From contig JXTC01000038.1 of assembly GCA_002914845.1 (NCBI GenBank), positions 897,872 to 961,871 of the forward strand: 64,000 nucleotides of DNA, read 5' to 3'. Shown here piece by piece: positions 21,672 through 37,380 of the stretch (the first letter of the stretch is position 1; every line of letters begins with the position of its first letter). The translations under genes and the position numbers were made by a program. The stretch comes from Trema orientale. Taxonomy: Eukaryota > Streptophyta > Magnoliopsida > Rosales > Cannabaceae. Under the pieces are notes generated by a model. It was given only the letters and a program-made list of their open reading frames with translations. It was not told where the DNA came from and made no database searches.

Positions 21672-23323
21672 ATGGACCGTCGATTTCATACCAAGCCATT
21701 TGTTGACGCCGAACCCATATCGGAAAATGGCCCGGACTCGCCATCCTCGGGGGACGACATGGTCAAAACGACGACCACGTTTGAGCCATCACCCAAGAAA
21801 AGGTTAGCCACTTGGCCCTTCTGAAACTTTTTTTTTTAAATTTTTATTTTGTGAAAAAATCTTTTGGGAAATTGATCCTTTTGGGGTGTTTTCTGAAAAC
21901 GTGGTCAGTAAAAGGGGAGTGCAGAAACGGGTTGTGTCAGTGCCGATCGGTGACGTGGAGGGATCTAAGAGCAAAGGGGAGGCGTATCCGCCGTCCGATT
22001 CGTGGGCCTGGAGGAAGTACGGCCAAAAGCCCATCAAGGGATCCCCTTATCCCAGGTATGGAGTCTGATTTTTTTGCTACTTACAATTTCTTTTTAACAG
22101 CTCAACTAAGGTTTATCCTTTTTTCTTTCCCTGCTTGAATTGGAAAAAAAAAAAATTCCCAAATAACGATGCGTGCTAACTTGAGCTGGGTGCTCCGGCG
22201 CACGTTAACGCTTGCGTTTATAATCGCCGCCGGGAATGTGTGTCTCGGGGAGTTTTGAGTGATCTGGTTTTTGGATTTTCATTGTTTATTACAGACACCA
22301 CTCAGGGGGTTAGTTTAGGAAGGCGTCTGCATCTGTCTGGGGGCGGCTCGGCTAAAATGCGCTTGAGGGGGAGTTGTTGGGAACGTTGCATGTGTTCCAC
22401 TCTCCAACGCAACGTGTGTGAATAACGCTCCATCCCAAACGCCATTACGCCACCGAATCTTGTTCGCCCCCCAATTTTCACGTGTAGAAATTTAGGAAAA
22501 GACAACGCCTCCAGTCCAAACCCAATCCCCCCAAACACCCCATATTATATAGATAAATGTGGAGCGTGGGAACCACGCGCAATGGTTGGTTGTACTACTT
22601 ATTAACTGTTGTAGAGTACTAACTTCCCCAGTTTGGATTATCCTCCCTAATTAAAAAGACATTTAATATTTTTAATATTTATTTCTTTTTGATAATTTTC
22701 TTTAATTATTAATATATATATATATATATATTTTTTTTTTCTTTTACAGGGGATATTATCGATGTAGTAGTTCCAAGGGGTGCCCGGCGAGAAAACAAGT
22801 GGAGAGAAGCCGTGTGGACCCCACAAGGCTCATAATCACCTACGCTTGCGACCACAACCATCCGATCCCCACCAAATCACACTCATCCACTACTACTGCT
22901 GCAGCAGCCGCCACTGCCGCCGCCTCCGCCGCTACAGCTGCCACGTCAGCCAACTCCGGGGCCGACGGAGTCCAGGACAATGAGATAGCGGTCTTCTCAG
23001 GCCAAACCGACCTCGACCTCAGCGACGGATCGGAGGTGCTGCTCAGCGGCTGCGGCTACCACCGACACCACCAGTGGTTCGACGACGACGACGTCGTCTC
23101 GACGGCGGTCGTACTGGAGAGCCCGCTTTTCGAGGGAGGAGGAGGTGGCTACGCGGTCGGCGACGTTTCGATGGCGGTGAGCGGCGAGGACGAGTCTCTG
23201 TTCGCCGATCTGGGAGAGTTGCCGGAGTGCTCGGTGGTGTTCCGGCGGAGGATCGTCGAACCGGACGAGCAGAACCGGAGGTGTAGCTTGAGCGCGGTTC
23301 CCTGCTGCGGCAGTACAGGATAG
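21672..23323 (+). CDS. WRKY transcription factor, group IIe (WRKY65/69-like), exon 1 frameshifted
   Basis: Three exons: 21672-21803, 21909-22055 and 22750-23323, all with GT/AG borders. Exon 2 encodes KRVVSVPI, the [20 protein letters not shown] box and the first half of the domain. The second intron splits the Arg codon of PR|GYYRC, the hallmark WRKY intron. Exon 3 completes the C2H2 finger (C-x5-C ... HNH, ending DHNHP) and ends with [19 protein letters not shown], a signature of WRKY65/69-type proteins. The product binds W-boxes (TTGAC) in the nucleus. Oddity: the family-like N-terminus from ATG 21672 ([15 protein letters not shown]) is in another frame from EPSPKK, because a run of four T at 21780-21783 gives TGA. 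ATG 21727 is in frame with the rest and would give 265 residues. So this is a real frameshift with a later start, a sequence error, or a young pseudogene. The domain itself is intact. Confidence 0.85.
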
Positions 23324-24225
23324 GACCCCTGGACCACCAGCCAATGGTTTCTCAGCTTAGTTGTTCGAATCAAAATGTTGAGATTTTTCATGCGTTTAAT
23401 ATTAGAACTTGATTAAAAGCCTTGTCGGGTGTGGTGGGGTCGGGTTTGGGTATCCCCAATCCGTAAGAAAGCAGAAAATTTCTTGTATAAAAAATCTCTC
23501 CTTTTTGCCTTTTTTTTTTTTTTTTTTTTTAATAACTATCTTACATTTCTTATATATATATATATATATATTGTCTCTATCAAAAGTGTAAACAAAAAGA
23601 ATAAAAAGAAAGGAAGAAAGAAACTTTTTTCTTTTTAAACATTTTTTTCCTTCTCCTTATTTTAATCGTTTATTTTTGTAGGAATATTTTAATTGTTTTT
23701 TTGTGCCTTATAGGAGTTGGCATATCACATATAATAGCCGCCCATTTCCAAAAGATAACATTATTAAGATGATTAGGATTTGATATGATGATTGATAAGC
23801 TTATTTTAAAGAAAAAGGGGTTGAGAGATTAGGATAATGCATGCAATCAACCAAAGCATTAGCTAAGCCCAATACTAGGAGAGGGTCATCAACAACAAAT
23901 CTGGGCCCAAAAGCCTACCAAAGCCAACTACTTTTGGGCTCTCCACTACCTTTTATACGTTATGGGTCCTACTAATTTTCCACGGAAGGTACCGAATAGT
24001 GAATAGGGATAATAGTGATTCGGCTGAAAGAAATTTGTAACAAGCAAACAATCCACATGACATTTTCAATTACAGGACCTGTTCTAGTAGTAATATGCGA
24101 CTTTCCCAGACCAATTTATCTGACAGATTAGCTTCTTATTCTACAGAATCATTGGTGTGTAAAATCATGTACAGGGAAATAAAGCCAATGCCACAAGAAG
24201 CAGCCTGCAAGAGAAACACCCCGAG
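23324..24225. other. Convergent 3' regions of WRKY and RAB genes
   Basis: Contains a T-tract (about 23510-23531) and a TA microsatellite (about 23550-23570). Both neighbouring genes end here, so this holds their 3' UTRs. No further gene is seen. Confidence 0.55.
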
Positions 24226-28075
<3,850 letters not shown>

Positions 28076-29285
28076 AAATTTATTAAATATACTCCAAAGT
28101 ATACCTAATTAAATCTATATGCTCCACTCAAAAATTGTTACAAACGTATGTACATACTCACCTAAAAGAACTTAACTGTCTCAAAAATTTGTGACAATCC
28201 TCTATACCTCCAAAATTTAACTTATCCTCTCTTTCCTTTTAGCGTCTGCTATGCTCCTATCTTTTCTAGTTCTCTCATCCATAGATTTAACTCAAAAAAT
28301 TTCCTCCTTCTTTTTTTATGCCTCTCAGTTTCTCTCTATCTCTTGAAAATATAATACTAATCAAGTATTTAAAAACGTTGTTGCAACTAAGTTATCCATG
28401 AACTTGTATTACCAAGTTATCCATGATTTACATTAGTATTAAACTTATTTTCGATTAGGTGTTCACTTTGATAAGAGATTTTTTTTAAATACCGTTGGTA
28501 TGTTTAAAATAGTTTGTACTTGACTTTTGAGATATTTTTGTGGTTAGATTTTGCATTAAAATTAAATTTAGGTCAATGTATGCAAATTTATGAAAAGTTA
28601 GACTATATGTCCTAATGAATATTAAAATTTTCAATAAATTTCAAAGCTAATTCGATATAAATTTAATGACATTTTGATAAAAATTTGATAAAGTGTTTTC
28701 TAAAATGGTCTTTTAAAAATTACTTAATGATCATTGAAATAGCATCGATTGCATCAAAATGGTATCCAATTATCATCAAAATGGTACTAAAATTCATCGA
28801 ATTGAGATTAAAAATTTCGATAGCTATCAAATAATTTTTTTGGAAACCATTATATACAATATACCATTGAATTTTCATAGAAATTGCATCGAATGGGTAT
28901 CAAAATAATATCGAAATTACTCAAAAATTTCGATGTTTATCAGGGAAGATAACCTAGTTTTTTTAAAAAAGATTGCAGAATTTAACTCAGAATTATTTTT
29001 ATTGCAGAATCTAATCTTAAAACAATACAAACTATTTTAAACTATATCCATGACATTTAAACATTGAAATCTCTTAAATTATGATTGAGAGAGAGACTAC
29101 TAGAGAGAGATCGGAGAAAAGATATAACAAAAAAAGAGAAGGGAGATCTTAGAGGGGAAGGAAAGTCCTAACCATGCTTTCAATTTATTAGGAGCATTTT
29201 TGCCCTGTAAGCGTACATATGCAACATTTTCTGACTTGAGCATCTAGATGTAATTGGGGCTAATATAGGGCATATTTAATAAATT
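28076..29285. mobile_element. 1.2-kb non-autonomous element with ~75-bp imperfect inverted ends
   Basis: The left end AATTTATTAAATATACTCC, then CCTAATTAAATCTATATGCTCC, aligns with the reverse complement of the right end AAATTTATTAAATATGCCC, then CCCAATTACATCTAGATGCTC. Similarity continues to GTATGTAC/ATATGTAC. Subterminal CT-rich and GA-rich stretches (about 28300 and 29090-29160) are also inverted. No transposase is encoded. The long inverted ends suggest a Mutator-like or similar class II element; no target duplication was settled. Confidence 0.6.
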
Positions 29286-29493
29286 TCTCATAAAAATTAG
29301 AAAATTTAATAGAAAAGACAAAAATACCCTTAGTAAATGGTAGATTTAGATTTAAAATAAATTTAAAAGTTGTTTATGCTAGTTTCCAAACAACATTTCA
29401 AATTTTCAAATGACCTCATAGGTGATAAGACAGTTTCTAAATAAGTATCTCTGTATCTAAACACAAAGTAAATGTAATATCAACCTAAATCTA
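29286..29493. other. AT-rich spacer ending in an 11-bp target duplication
   Basis: ACCTAAATCTA at 29483-29493 is the left copy of the duplication flanking the next element. Confidence 0.6.
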
Positions 29494-30016
29494 GGGGTAT
29501 TTAAAATATGCATGAACCAATCTAATCCAATTCGCAAAGTACGGATTTTCGCACTTGTGCGGATTAGATTGGATCGATTTTTTAACATTCGCACTTCCGT
29601 AGATCGGATATTTTTCATTTTAAAAGTAACTGATCTAATCTAATTTACACTTAAAATTTATATATTATTTAATTTATTCAATTTTTTATGATTCATATAT
29701 AGTGTAAAATTTTCTATTGGTCGTAGTTTAAGATATAAAATTTTATTATATAACCTATCATACATGATTAATACTTTTCGAAATACTATGGCCAAATTTG
29801 TGCTAAAAATATATGATTTAGAACAAAAATCAAAACAAAGCCCAGTTCTAAGAGCTTGTTAATCAAGTTTAAGTAACAGATCAAATCAACACATTTGCAT
29901 ATCTGATTGCATGAATTGAAAAGTTACACGTGAATTAGATTAGATGCGATTTTTAAAATCTACACTTAATGTGGAGTGGTACTAAAAAATGTGGGTTAGA
30001 TTGGATGAACACCCAT
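29494..30016. mobile_element. 523-bp MITE with target duplication
   Basis: Flanked by identical 11-bp repeats ACCTAAATCTA (29483-29493 and 30017-30027). Terminal inverted similarity: GGGGTATTT and CCAATCTAATCC at the left against TGGGTGTTCATCCAATCTAACC (complement of the right). The interior is AT-rich with further AGATTGGAT/ATCCAATCT pairs. A 9-11 bp duplication fits Mutator-like elements. No coding capacity. Confidence 0.72.
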
Positions 30017-30027
30017 ACCTAAATCTA

Positions 30028-31719
30028 CCATCCATTAAGGGTAGTTTTGTTATTTTCTATTAGTTTTTTTAATTTAGTTTATATGAGAAAATCGAAATTC
30101 AAAAAGGCAAATTATAAGGTTTTTTGTAATAAAAAATCAAATTCAATAAGTTTTTCCATATTTATTAACATATGAGGGGTTTAATAATAAAAAATAAAAA
30201 TAAAAATGTACGATATATTCTAATTTTTTTTCAAAATATTTTATTAATTTTAATAATATCTTTAATGCAAAAAAAGTTTTGCGGATAAAGCGTAATTACT
30301 ATCAATTAATCAAACTATTTTATTCGACTTTTTTCTCTTTTTAAATATTATGTGCGAGATACAAGGAACAAAATTAAAGCTTCATCAAAGAAATATTGTC
30401 GTTTATCTAATATTAGCAATTATGTAATGACACGATATAGTTATGTTTTATTACAATTTATCAAAATGTTTACTAGTAGTCTTTTTTGTTTTTTTTTTTA
30501 AAATTTTATTTTTATCTTTTTTTTTTCATTTATCAAAATGTTTTTATAACCTTCTTTTTTGTTCCTCAAAAGAGAAATGTTTTTAGTTTCTTCGAGTCAA
30601 AATTATGGGGTCATAATTATGCGTATAGTTCTCATGTTTTAAATCTTAACATTTAGTTCAATATTTATTATTGTTCCTAATTATTTTTCAGTTAAGTTTG
30701 GTAACTTAATAGATAAGGGAATGATATTTTTTTTCGTGGAAGTAGAATATTATCCGATTAATTAACATATATTAGGGAAATATGGACAAAATTTCCATTC
30801 CATTGTAATTTCGGGAGAAATTTGACAATTGTCCCTTGTGTGTTTACAATTATATGAGTGATTTTACAATTTAATAAACATGAAAATAAAGAATAATGAA
30901 TAATCATAACTCCAAAGAAAGGAATGATTACCAAATAGTTTCATTAACGAAGAAAAATAATGCATCTATACAAATAATTAAGTTTATCTATATTATAAGA
31001 AAATAAGTCGTAACCAAATCCCTTCTCAAAAAAAAAAAAAAAAAAATCGTAACCAAAGTCTAGAGCATCCTCTTCAGCCTTCAATCTAGTCATATCTTTT
31101 AGGGATAGTATGACTTTTATACATTTTGACACTTTGTTCAATTTATATCTTATATTTTAGTTATTATCAACGTTGATTCTTAGATTCAAAATATATTATA
31201 AATTTATAAATTGACACCAATTTAGAGCAGTTAATTTATTAAGATGATTTAATGAACTTATTTTTGGATCAGTTTTTATATGATTTATTTTTAATTTTTT
31301 AAACGACATCTTGATAAATTAATTGTTCTAAATTAGTGTTAGGTATAAATTTGCAATAGATTTCAAATCTAATGGTCAGTGTTGATAATAACTAAAATAT
31401 AAAGTATAATTTTAATAAAATGTTAAGAAATAATGTATAAAAATAATAATATCGCTATCTTTTATTTCTATTTCTTTTTGTTGAGATAAAATAACCCATG
31501 ATTTCCTTTATTTATATTTTGTGACAAAGGGAGAATTTAGTGCCCAGAAAGACCGATAAATGCCGTTAGTCTATAGCCAAATTCGCCAGAAAGGTAGGCC
31601 GCCAAGAAACAACTCTACGACAAGATAAATGGTAGGATTACTAGGATAGAATAAACAGCAACCGACTTTTTTTTTTAAAATTTATTTTAGTTAAGGAATA
31701 ATAATAATAATAATAATGA
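30028..31719. other. Gene-free AT-rich intergenic region
   Basis: Simple A/T tracts and a short AAT microsatellite at about 31699-31717. No gene, RNA gene or repeat identified. Confidence 0.5.
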
Positions 31720-31932
31720 GAAAATACTACTTTCAAAAAGAAAGAGAGAGAAAATATTATGTGCAGATACGGAAATCCTCTAAAATAACTGAAAATACTA
31801 CTTTAAAAAAGAAAGAGAAAAAAAATACTATGTGCAGATATGGAAATCCTCTAAAATAACTGAAAATACTACTTTTAAAAAGAAAGGCAAACAAAATACT
31901 ATACGCAGATATGGAAATCCTCTAAAATAACT
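31720..31932 (+). repeat. 71-bp tandem repeat, three units
   Basis: Units start at 31720, 31791 and 31862 with GAAAATACTACTTT. Each ends TGGAAATCCTCTAAAATAACT or a one-base variant. The period is exactly 71 bp in each step. Confidence 0.95.
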
Positions 31933-31974
31933 AGAAGAATTTTAAGTTTTCTTCCAGGTAGAGAGGTAAAGTGG

Positions 31975-32480
31975 GATAGATTGCGCCGGTCCAACCCGAC
32001 GCATATTTGATAAGTTTATATGAGCTTTGTACTGGGCTTAGACTCAGTCCGTCTAAAATATGGGTCAGGCCTATCCGGCCTATATTCTTATTAAGTGGTC
32101 CAGCACGGCTCACAGGCCTAGCCCACATTTTAAGTGTGCCTAAGTGAGCCGTGCTTATGCGAGCTGAATGTTGGCCACAATGTGGGCCTAATTTCGTCGT
32201 TATTCTATGCCTTAAAATATCAAATATAGGCATAAAACCTATTCATATTCTTTTAAAATTTGAATAAATTGAAAATAAATAAAAATAAGTAAATAACATT
32301 AAAAGCATATATAAATGAACATATTTTATTAAGATTTTTCAAAATTTTAATTAAGAAATATATTTAAAATTATATATAAAATGACTACATGTAAGTCTAA
32401 TGTGAGGCGATTAAAATATGAGCCGAGCTGGATTAAGCCTGCGAGCTTATGATTGAGGCCCAACCCGACCTCTACTATAT
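31975..32480. repeat. Probable dispersed repeat with GGCC/CCAACCCGAC motifs
   Basis: Contains repeated CCAACCCGAC (about 31990 and 32461) and CACGGCTCAC/GTGAGCCGTG inverted pairs. This style is common in plant non-autonomous elements. Ends were not defined. Confidence 0.4.
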
Positions 32481-32484
32481 ATAT

Positions 32485-32940
32485 GGGCTTATAAAAATAT
32501 GACCAAATTTTAGGCCCAATTTCAGTAAATGCCCCTTTGTCAAATGTTATAGCAAAATGTCCGCTATATATGCTTATATACCAAGTATAAAATTTTATAT
32601 ACCAAGTATAAAAAATTATATACCCAGTACATTTCAGTACAGTAACTAAAATTGGTAGATATGTTTATCTATCAAGTGTAAAAATATATATACCTAGATA
32701 TTTAGCTATAAAATTTTAAAAGTGAACATCTACTTAATCAAATTTAAAAGGGCGCGTCTACAGTAGGGGCGCCCCTACGTAGGGCCCTGTCTATTCGCCG
32801 TTGGATGGGAATCTGTATATAAATAGATTTTCCACAGATTCCCGTTATTCCCCACAGATTCCCATCCAACGATAATTAAGGCATGACCCTACGTAGGGAC
32901 GCCCTTACCGTAGCCATCCCCAATTTAAAATACAGAATGT
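32485..32940 (+). repeat. Repeat family A, copy 2, split by a MITE
   Basis: Very similar to the copy at 58935. It is interrupted at AATTTAAAA (32741-32749) by the MITE at 32750-32921, after which AATTTAAAA repeats at 32922-32930. Confidence 0.85.
32750..32921. mobile_element. 172-bp Mutator-like MITE, copy 1
   Basis: Terminal inverted repeats GGGCGCGTCTACAGTAGGGG and the complement of TTACCGTAGCCATCCCC, each followed by the CCTACGTAGGG core. Inner inverted arms (CGTTGGATGGGAATCTGT and its complement) make it foldback. The 9-bp target duplication AATTTAAAA is perfect, which fits Mutator-like elements. A second copy is at 52222. Confidence 0.87.
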
Positions 32941-33255
32941 GGGTCGGCCCACAAAGTTCGGCCCACATTGACACATCTAGTTCTGGGACTTAATAAGTGA
33001 CTGTTTTTCTTTCTAATCACATCCAAAATGTAGGAGAAACCACACAAGAGAATGTCGATGATTGTTCACAATTTAATGATTTAGCTTGAAATCATACATT
33101 AAAATATTGATTCATAAACATAGTTCAAAAACTAATTTATTTCTTACGTAAGTTATAGTAGAATCACAAGTCTCGGACACTCCCAACAAGAATAACTGGA
33201 CATGACATGAAAATTAGTAGTTCCTTTTGGTCTACCCCTTTAATCATGCCTAATT
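32941..33255. other. 3' flank of receptor-kinase copy A
   Basis: No separate gene. It contains a short GGCCCACA repeat at the left, and the 3' UTR of the pseudogene probably lies here. Confidence 0.5.
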
Positions 33256-35694
33256 TCATCTTGGAGCACAAAGAACCGACCCCTGTGGTGCTACCGTGAT
33301 ATGGTCATTTGCAACAGAGGTAGAGCCCTTTGCATGGTGAGAAGTATAGCTGATGTTAGGCTCTACTTCCATAACTCCTTCCAAGACCTTGACTACACTT
33401 GACATGGAAGGCCTTTTCTTGTGATTGTTCTGCAAACACCAAGCTCCAATCCTTATCATTCTCACCAGTTCTTCAGTATTATTGCGCATGTCTTCTTCCA
33501 AGTATTCCACAATGTCAATGAGTCGATCCTCTTTGGCCTTCTTCTGCAACATTTCAAGCAAATGGAAACTAGATTCGGATTGTGAGCTATCCACATTTCT
33601 CCTTTTGCTAACAATTTCAAGAATCGCAATTCCAAAGCTATATACATCTACTTTCACAGTGACTGCTGATTGTTGCAGCTCTGGAGCAACGTATCCTGGA
33701 GTTCCTCGCATTGGGAGCAGGACTTGGCTCTCATCTCTTTTCATCAGCTTCGACAACCCGAAATCAGAGACTTTAGCGTTGAAATTTTCATCCAGGAGAA
33801 TGTTATGTGGCTTTATGTCGAGATTTATTATTGTCTGTCGACAATCTCCATGAAGATAAGCCAGGCCTTGGGCTATATCTAGTATGACAGTCTTTCTGGT
33901 TCGCCAATCTAGAGAACGCGCTTCACCAGCTCTATTGAAAATCCACTTGTCTAAAGATCCGTTACTCATGTATTCATAGGCCAGTAGACTGCAAGACTTT
34001 TCTGCAAAATAACCAACCAACCTCACAAGACTGAAGTGGCGAAGGCTTCCAATTGTCTCAACTTCTGCTAAGAACTCTCTCATACCTTGACTCAATCTAT
34101 CTAAACGCTTCACCGCAATTATTGTTCCATCTTCTAGAACCCCTTCAAACACAGATCCAAAACCCCCCACGGCCAAGTATTTCCTTAAAATTGCCGGTGG
34201 CTATTTCCAAGTCTTCATATGAAAAACGCAAGAGCAATCCAGGAACCTGCTTGAGATGGTTCTCATTTTTTTCTAATCCACTCTTCCGCAACATCACAAG
34301 AGACACGAGAATTATTAAAATGATCACAATGAGCCCACCAGCAGTAGAAGCAGATATCATTGCTGCTAACCTTTTTCGATGTCTTGATGAAGGTAAAGTT
34401 GGCGGGAGAGCCTTTGCTGTATTTTCTCCCGGTGGCAAAGGACTTAAAGATGGTATTGGTGGGAGAGCATCAGGTGTATCTTCTCTACTTGGGGACGGAC
34501 TAGGTGGTATGAGATTTGATTCTCCAATCGCACTTAGCAGTACTCTAATGAATTTGATTGATTTGCGATGCTTTATTGGGTTGGCTTGGGTCCAACTGAC
34601 GCTATGCCAGGTGATATGTAGCAACGTCCATTAGAAAAGTCCTTCATATAGGTAAAGAGAGCTGTACCACATGAATAATTTTGTAGGCAGACTTGTTTGC
34701 ATTCGCTCACTGTTGCATTTGATTTAACTGTAGCCTCTATTTTATTGAAGTCCAAGTACTTTTCATCCCTTACTTCGGCAAGCTGATATTGATCCTTCAT
34801 AGTCTCGCACTTGCTGGTAATCATATCAACAACATTTATGCCAATTTCCTTGGAATTTAATTGATATGTCAGTAGGCGCCCGTCCTCGTCGAGTTTTACA
34901 CACACAATCAACTCAAGAGGATGAGACCTTTCAGATGTACTAATCTTCTCAACAAATCTACCCTTTTCACCCTCTCCATACCTTAGTCCAGATATCACTC
35001 GAGTTTCCTTCTAGTTGCAACTGAGAGTAAATTAGATGTCCACCGTCACTAGGATTCGTGTAAACGGAGAAATTAGCACCTTCTGTTAAACCGGCAGTTG
35101 ACGGGTGTCGGGTAGTATGTAAGCATTTGAACCTCGTATAACCTCTGCCCAACCAGCAACATATCTACCGGGTCCTCAAAAGACTGCCAAATAAGAATAG
35201 TAATATTGCCACCTTCTCCGCCGCCCAAAGAGTACGAAATTCCCTTCTTCAGTGAGCTTCATTCCTACTACGGAATAGGGATAGCCTTGCCAATCGAGAC
35301 TCCGCAACGGATCGCGCAGTGTTAAGCCCGCACCCGAGAGTTCCAGTGTCGAATTCTCTGGCACGAAATAACTATCTTTCCAAACGACAATGTGGCTAAT
35401 GTTGCCCGCTCCAACAGCAACGACTGATAACAAGTATCCGTTGCTGCTGATTTCAGGGCTGTAGAACCCAAAGTAAAAGCCCAAACTGTGATTTTTTATC
35501 GAGGGAATAACTTTCATCTCCCATCCGTCCATGACGGTTGGGTTGATGGCGTACCATCTTGTTGTTGAATTACTTGAATCTAGATAATATGTATTACTAG
35601 TACTACTCCTTCTGCCAAATGAAAGATTTCCGCTGTATATGAAGAAGACACTGTAAATAATAGAGATAGAGAGAATGAAGAACAAGCAAGTCAT
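33256..35694 (-). pseudogene. Lectin/PAN receptor-like kinase, copy A (frameshifted)
   Basis: Same architecture as copy C but spread over alternating frames: signal and lectin part (35694-35176), lectin/stalk (35152-34967), PAN (34998-34573, with ECKQVCLQNYSCGTALF), stalk, TM and juxtamembrane (34624-34145), and kinase (34176-33256). At least four frameshifts are needed, the last in a G-run at the glycine loop near 34165. The kinase frame alone is uninterrupted for 306 codons with AVKRLD, DFGLSKL and APEL. However, the catalytic HLD reads NLD (IINLDIKPHN), and part of the VVWSAN lectin segment is missing. It is probably a dead gene, although the kinase could be a short orphan frame. It ends ITVAPQGSVLCAPR, nearly the same as copy C. 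Confidence 0.87.
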
Positions 35695-36670
35695 GATATG
35701 ATATTTCCACTAAAGTTTTCACATTCCCACATGGTCTTATAACCAAATATGAAGAGGAATATTGTGTTACAGATGTGTAGAAGCAATCTTCTACAGGGTT
35801 GGGAACTGAACTCTTATCATAAAGATCGTGTTACAATTTTATTTTATTTTTTTTTCTTTTAACAAGTTGAGTGTATCTCTTATGCTATTTTGAAAAATCA
35901 AAAGCTTTGAAGTTACTCTTTGTTTCCAATCAATTTCCCCATGCTATTATTACAGCCTCTTAGTCAATCGCCATGAAGCCGTAATAAATGACTAGGACCT
36001 TTTATAAGTTGAGGTCTAATGGGTCCCTTATGGGAATTGGGAACAATGAAGTCTCAGCACCCGGCATAGAAATTATTAAGTTTGAACATTTTTTAGTTAG
36101 TCACAGATATATATTTTTTAATATGGGTTAGTCATCGTGTTTTCATATATTCATACAGAGTAAATTGCCAAAAAAAAAACCTCAAAATTTAGTTATTTTG
36201 CAATTTAAATCCTTAAGACTAAAAATTTATAAAAATTAATACATGAATTGACTTTTTGAATAACTTTAACAAATAAAATACAATAATATCCTTAAAACTA
36301 AAGAGAATAATAACGATTAGTCCCGTTTTTATAAAGGATATTATTGTTTTTTTCGTTACTAAAATTGGTCAAAAAGTCGGTCTAGGTTTTTAATTTTCAG
36401 AAATTCTTAATTTCAGGATATTATTTTACAGAGTCTAAATTTCAAGGTATAAATTACAGAACACTCAAACTTGATGGTATTTTTTTGCAGTTCACTCTAT
36501 TCACATTTATTCATCCTAAGTTTCTATTCAATTGATGATAAAACTAAATTCTCTTTGCATTCAAAAACTAAAAAAAAAAAAAACAATAATAGCAACTCTT
36601 AAATCATATAAACAATTTCTATCTCATGAAGAACATTTAAACCTCCCTTTACTCATAATCTCTGCAAGAA
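35695..36670. other. Upstream flank of copy A, homologous to flanks of B and C
   Basis: ATGACTAGGACCTTTTATAAG near 35989 and the following GTCTAATGG match sequence near 42652 (copy B) and 48700 (copy C). The rest is AT-rich. Confidence 0.65.
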
Positions 36671-37207
36671 TAATGTTTGGTATACTATATAAAGATTCTG
36701 TATTATATTAACTAAACACAGTACATATTTGATTGCACTTTTATATTGTACTATTTAATACGATATTAAAATTTAATATTATATCATCTAATATGGAAAA
36801 AAATTCTGTATTACACTATATTATAATATTCAATCTCATCACTTTGTTCTTAATTTCTCTCTCATTACTTTTTCTTTCTCTATTTTCTCTCTCATATCTT
36901 TTTTACAGCACTTTATCCTTTTTAAAAGTGGTATTTTTATAAATACTTTTGAAAGATATTTTCCAAAATTTGAAATTAGAAAGTTATATTTTTGAAAAAT
37001 AACTTTCGAAAAGTGATATTTTAGAAGTGGTACTTTTCAAATAATTTTTTCAAAATCGTATGTTTCTAATTAAACTTTTAAAATTGACATTTTTAAAAAT
37101 TAACTTTTAATTGAACATCTTAATATAATGCAAAACTATACATAATATTATACAATAATAATATAATACAATACAATCCATCACAATAAAATACAATACA
37201 ATATATG
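36671..37207. mobile_element. MITE family C (hAT-like), copy 1
   Basis: Left end AATGTTTGGTATACTATATA, and an interior rich in CTCTCTCATTACTTT and AAAAGTGGTATTTT motifs, match the element at 57149-57727. The right end is an ATACAATACAAT repeat, apparently truncated against the PPR fragment. Confidence 0.72.
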
Positions 37208-37380
37208 TTAAAATCTACTATTGTCACGTACAGTAATAGATCAGTTTTTATGAGATATGAACTAACTTAATAGAAACATGAGATAATCTTCGCATGCACA
37301 GGAGTTCTTCACCACCTTCACCGGTGTACCATCATGAGTGTTCACTAAAGCAAAAGAAATTCGCGAATTTCCCACTGGAC
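37208..37380 (-). pseudogene. PPR-DYW gene scrap, copy A
   Basis: AAATCTACTATTGTCACG and CTTAATAGAAACATGAGATA, then GGTGTACCATCATGAGTGTT, match the DYW-coding end of the intact PPR gene (49490-49660). It covers only the last ~60 codons and lacks a continuous frame. Its position upstream of copy A mirrors that of the PPR sequences upstream of copies B and C. Confidence 0.8.

Noticed and set aside
22799..23344. Overlapping frames on both strands in WRKY exon 3
   Set aside because: Only the frame continuing the zinc finger (GYYRC...HNHP) is real; the others arise from high GC.
31720..31932. CRISPR-like array
   Set aside because: A contiguous 71-bp tandem repeat without unique spacers, in plant nuclear DNA.
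36733..36942. Small hydrophobic plus-strand frame
   Set aside because: Lies inside MITE family C; Leu/Phe/Ser-rich from CT-rich DNA.
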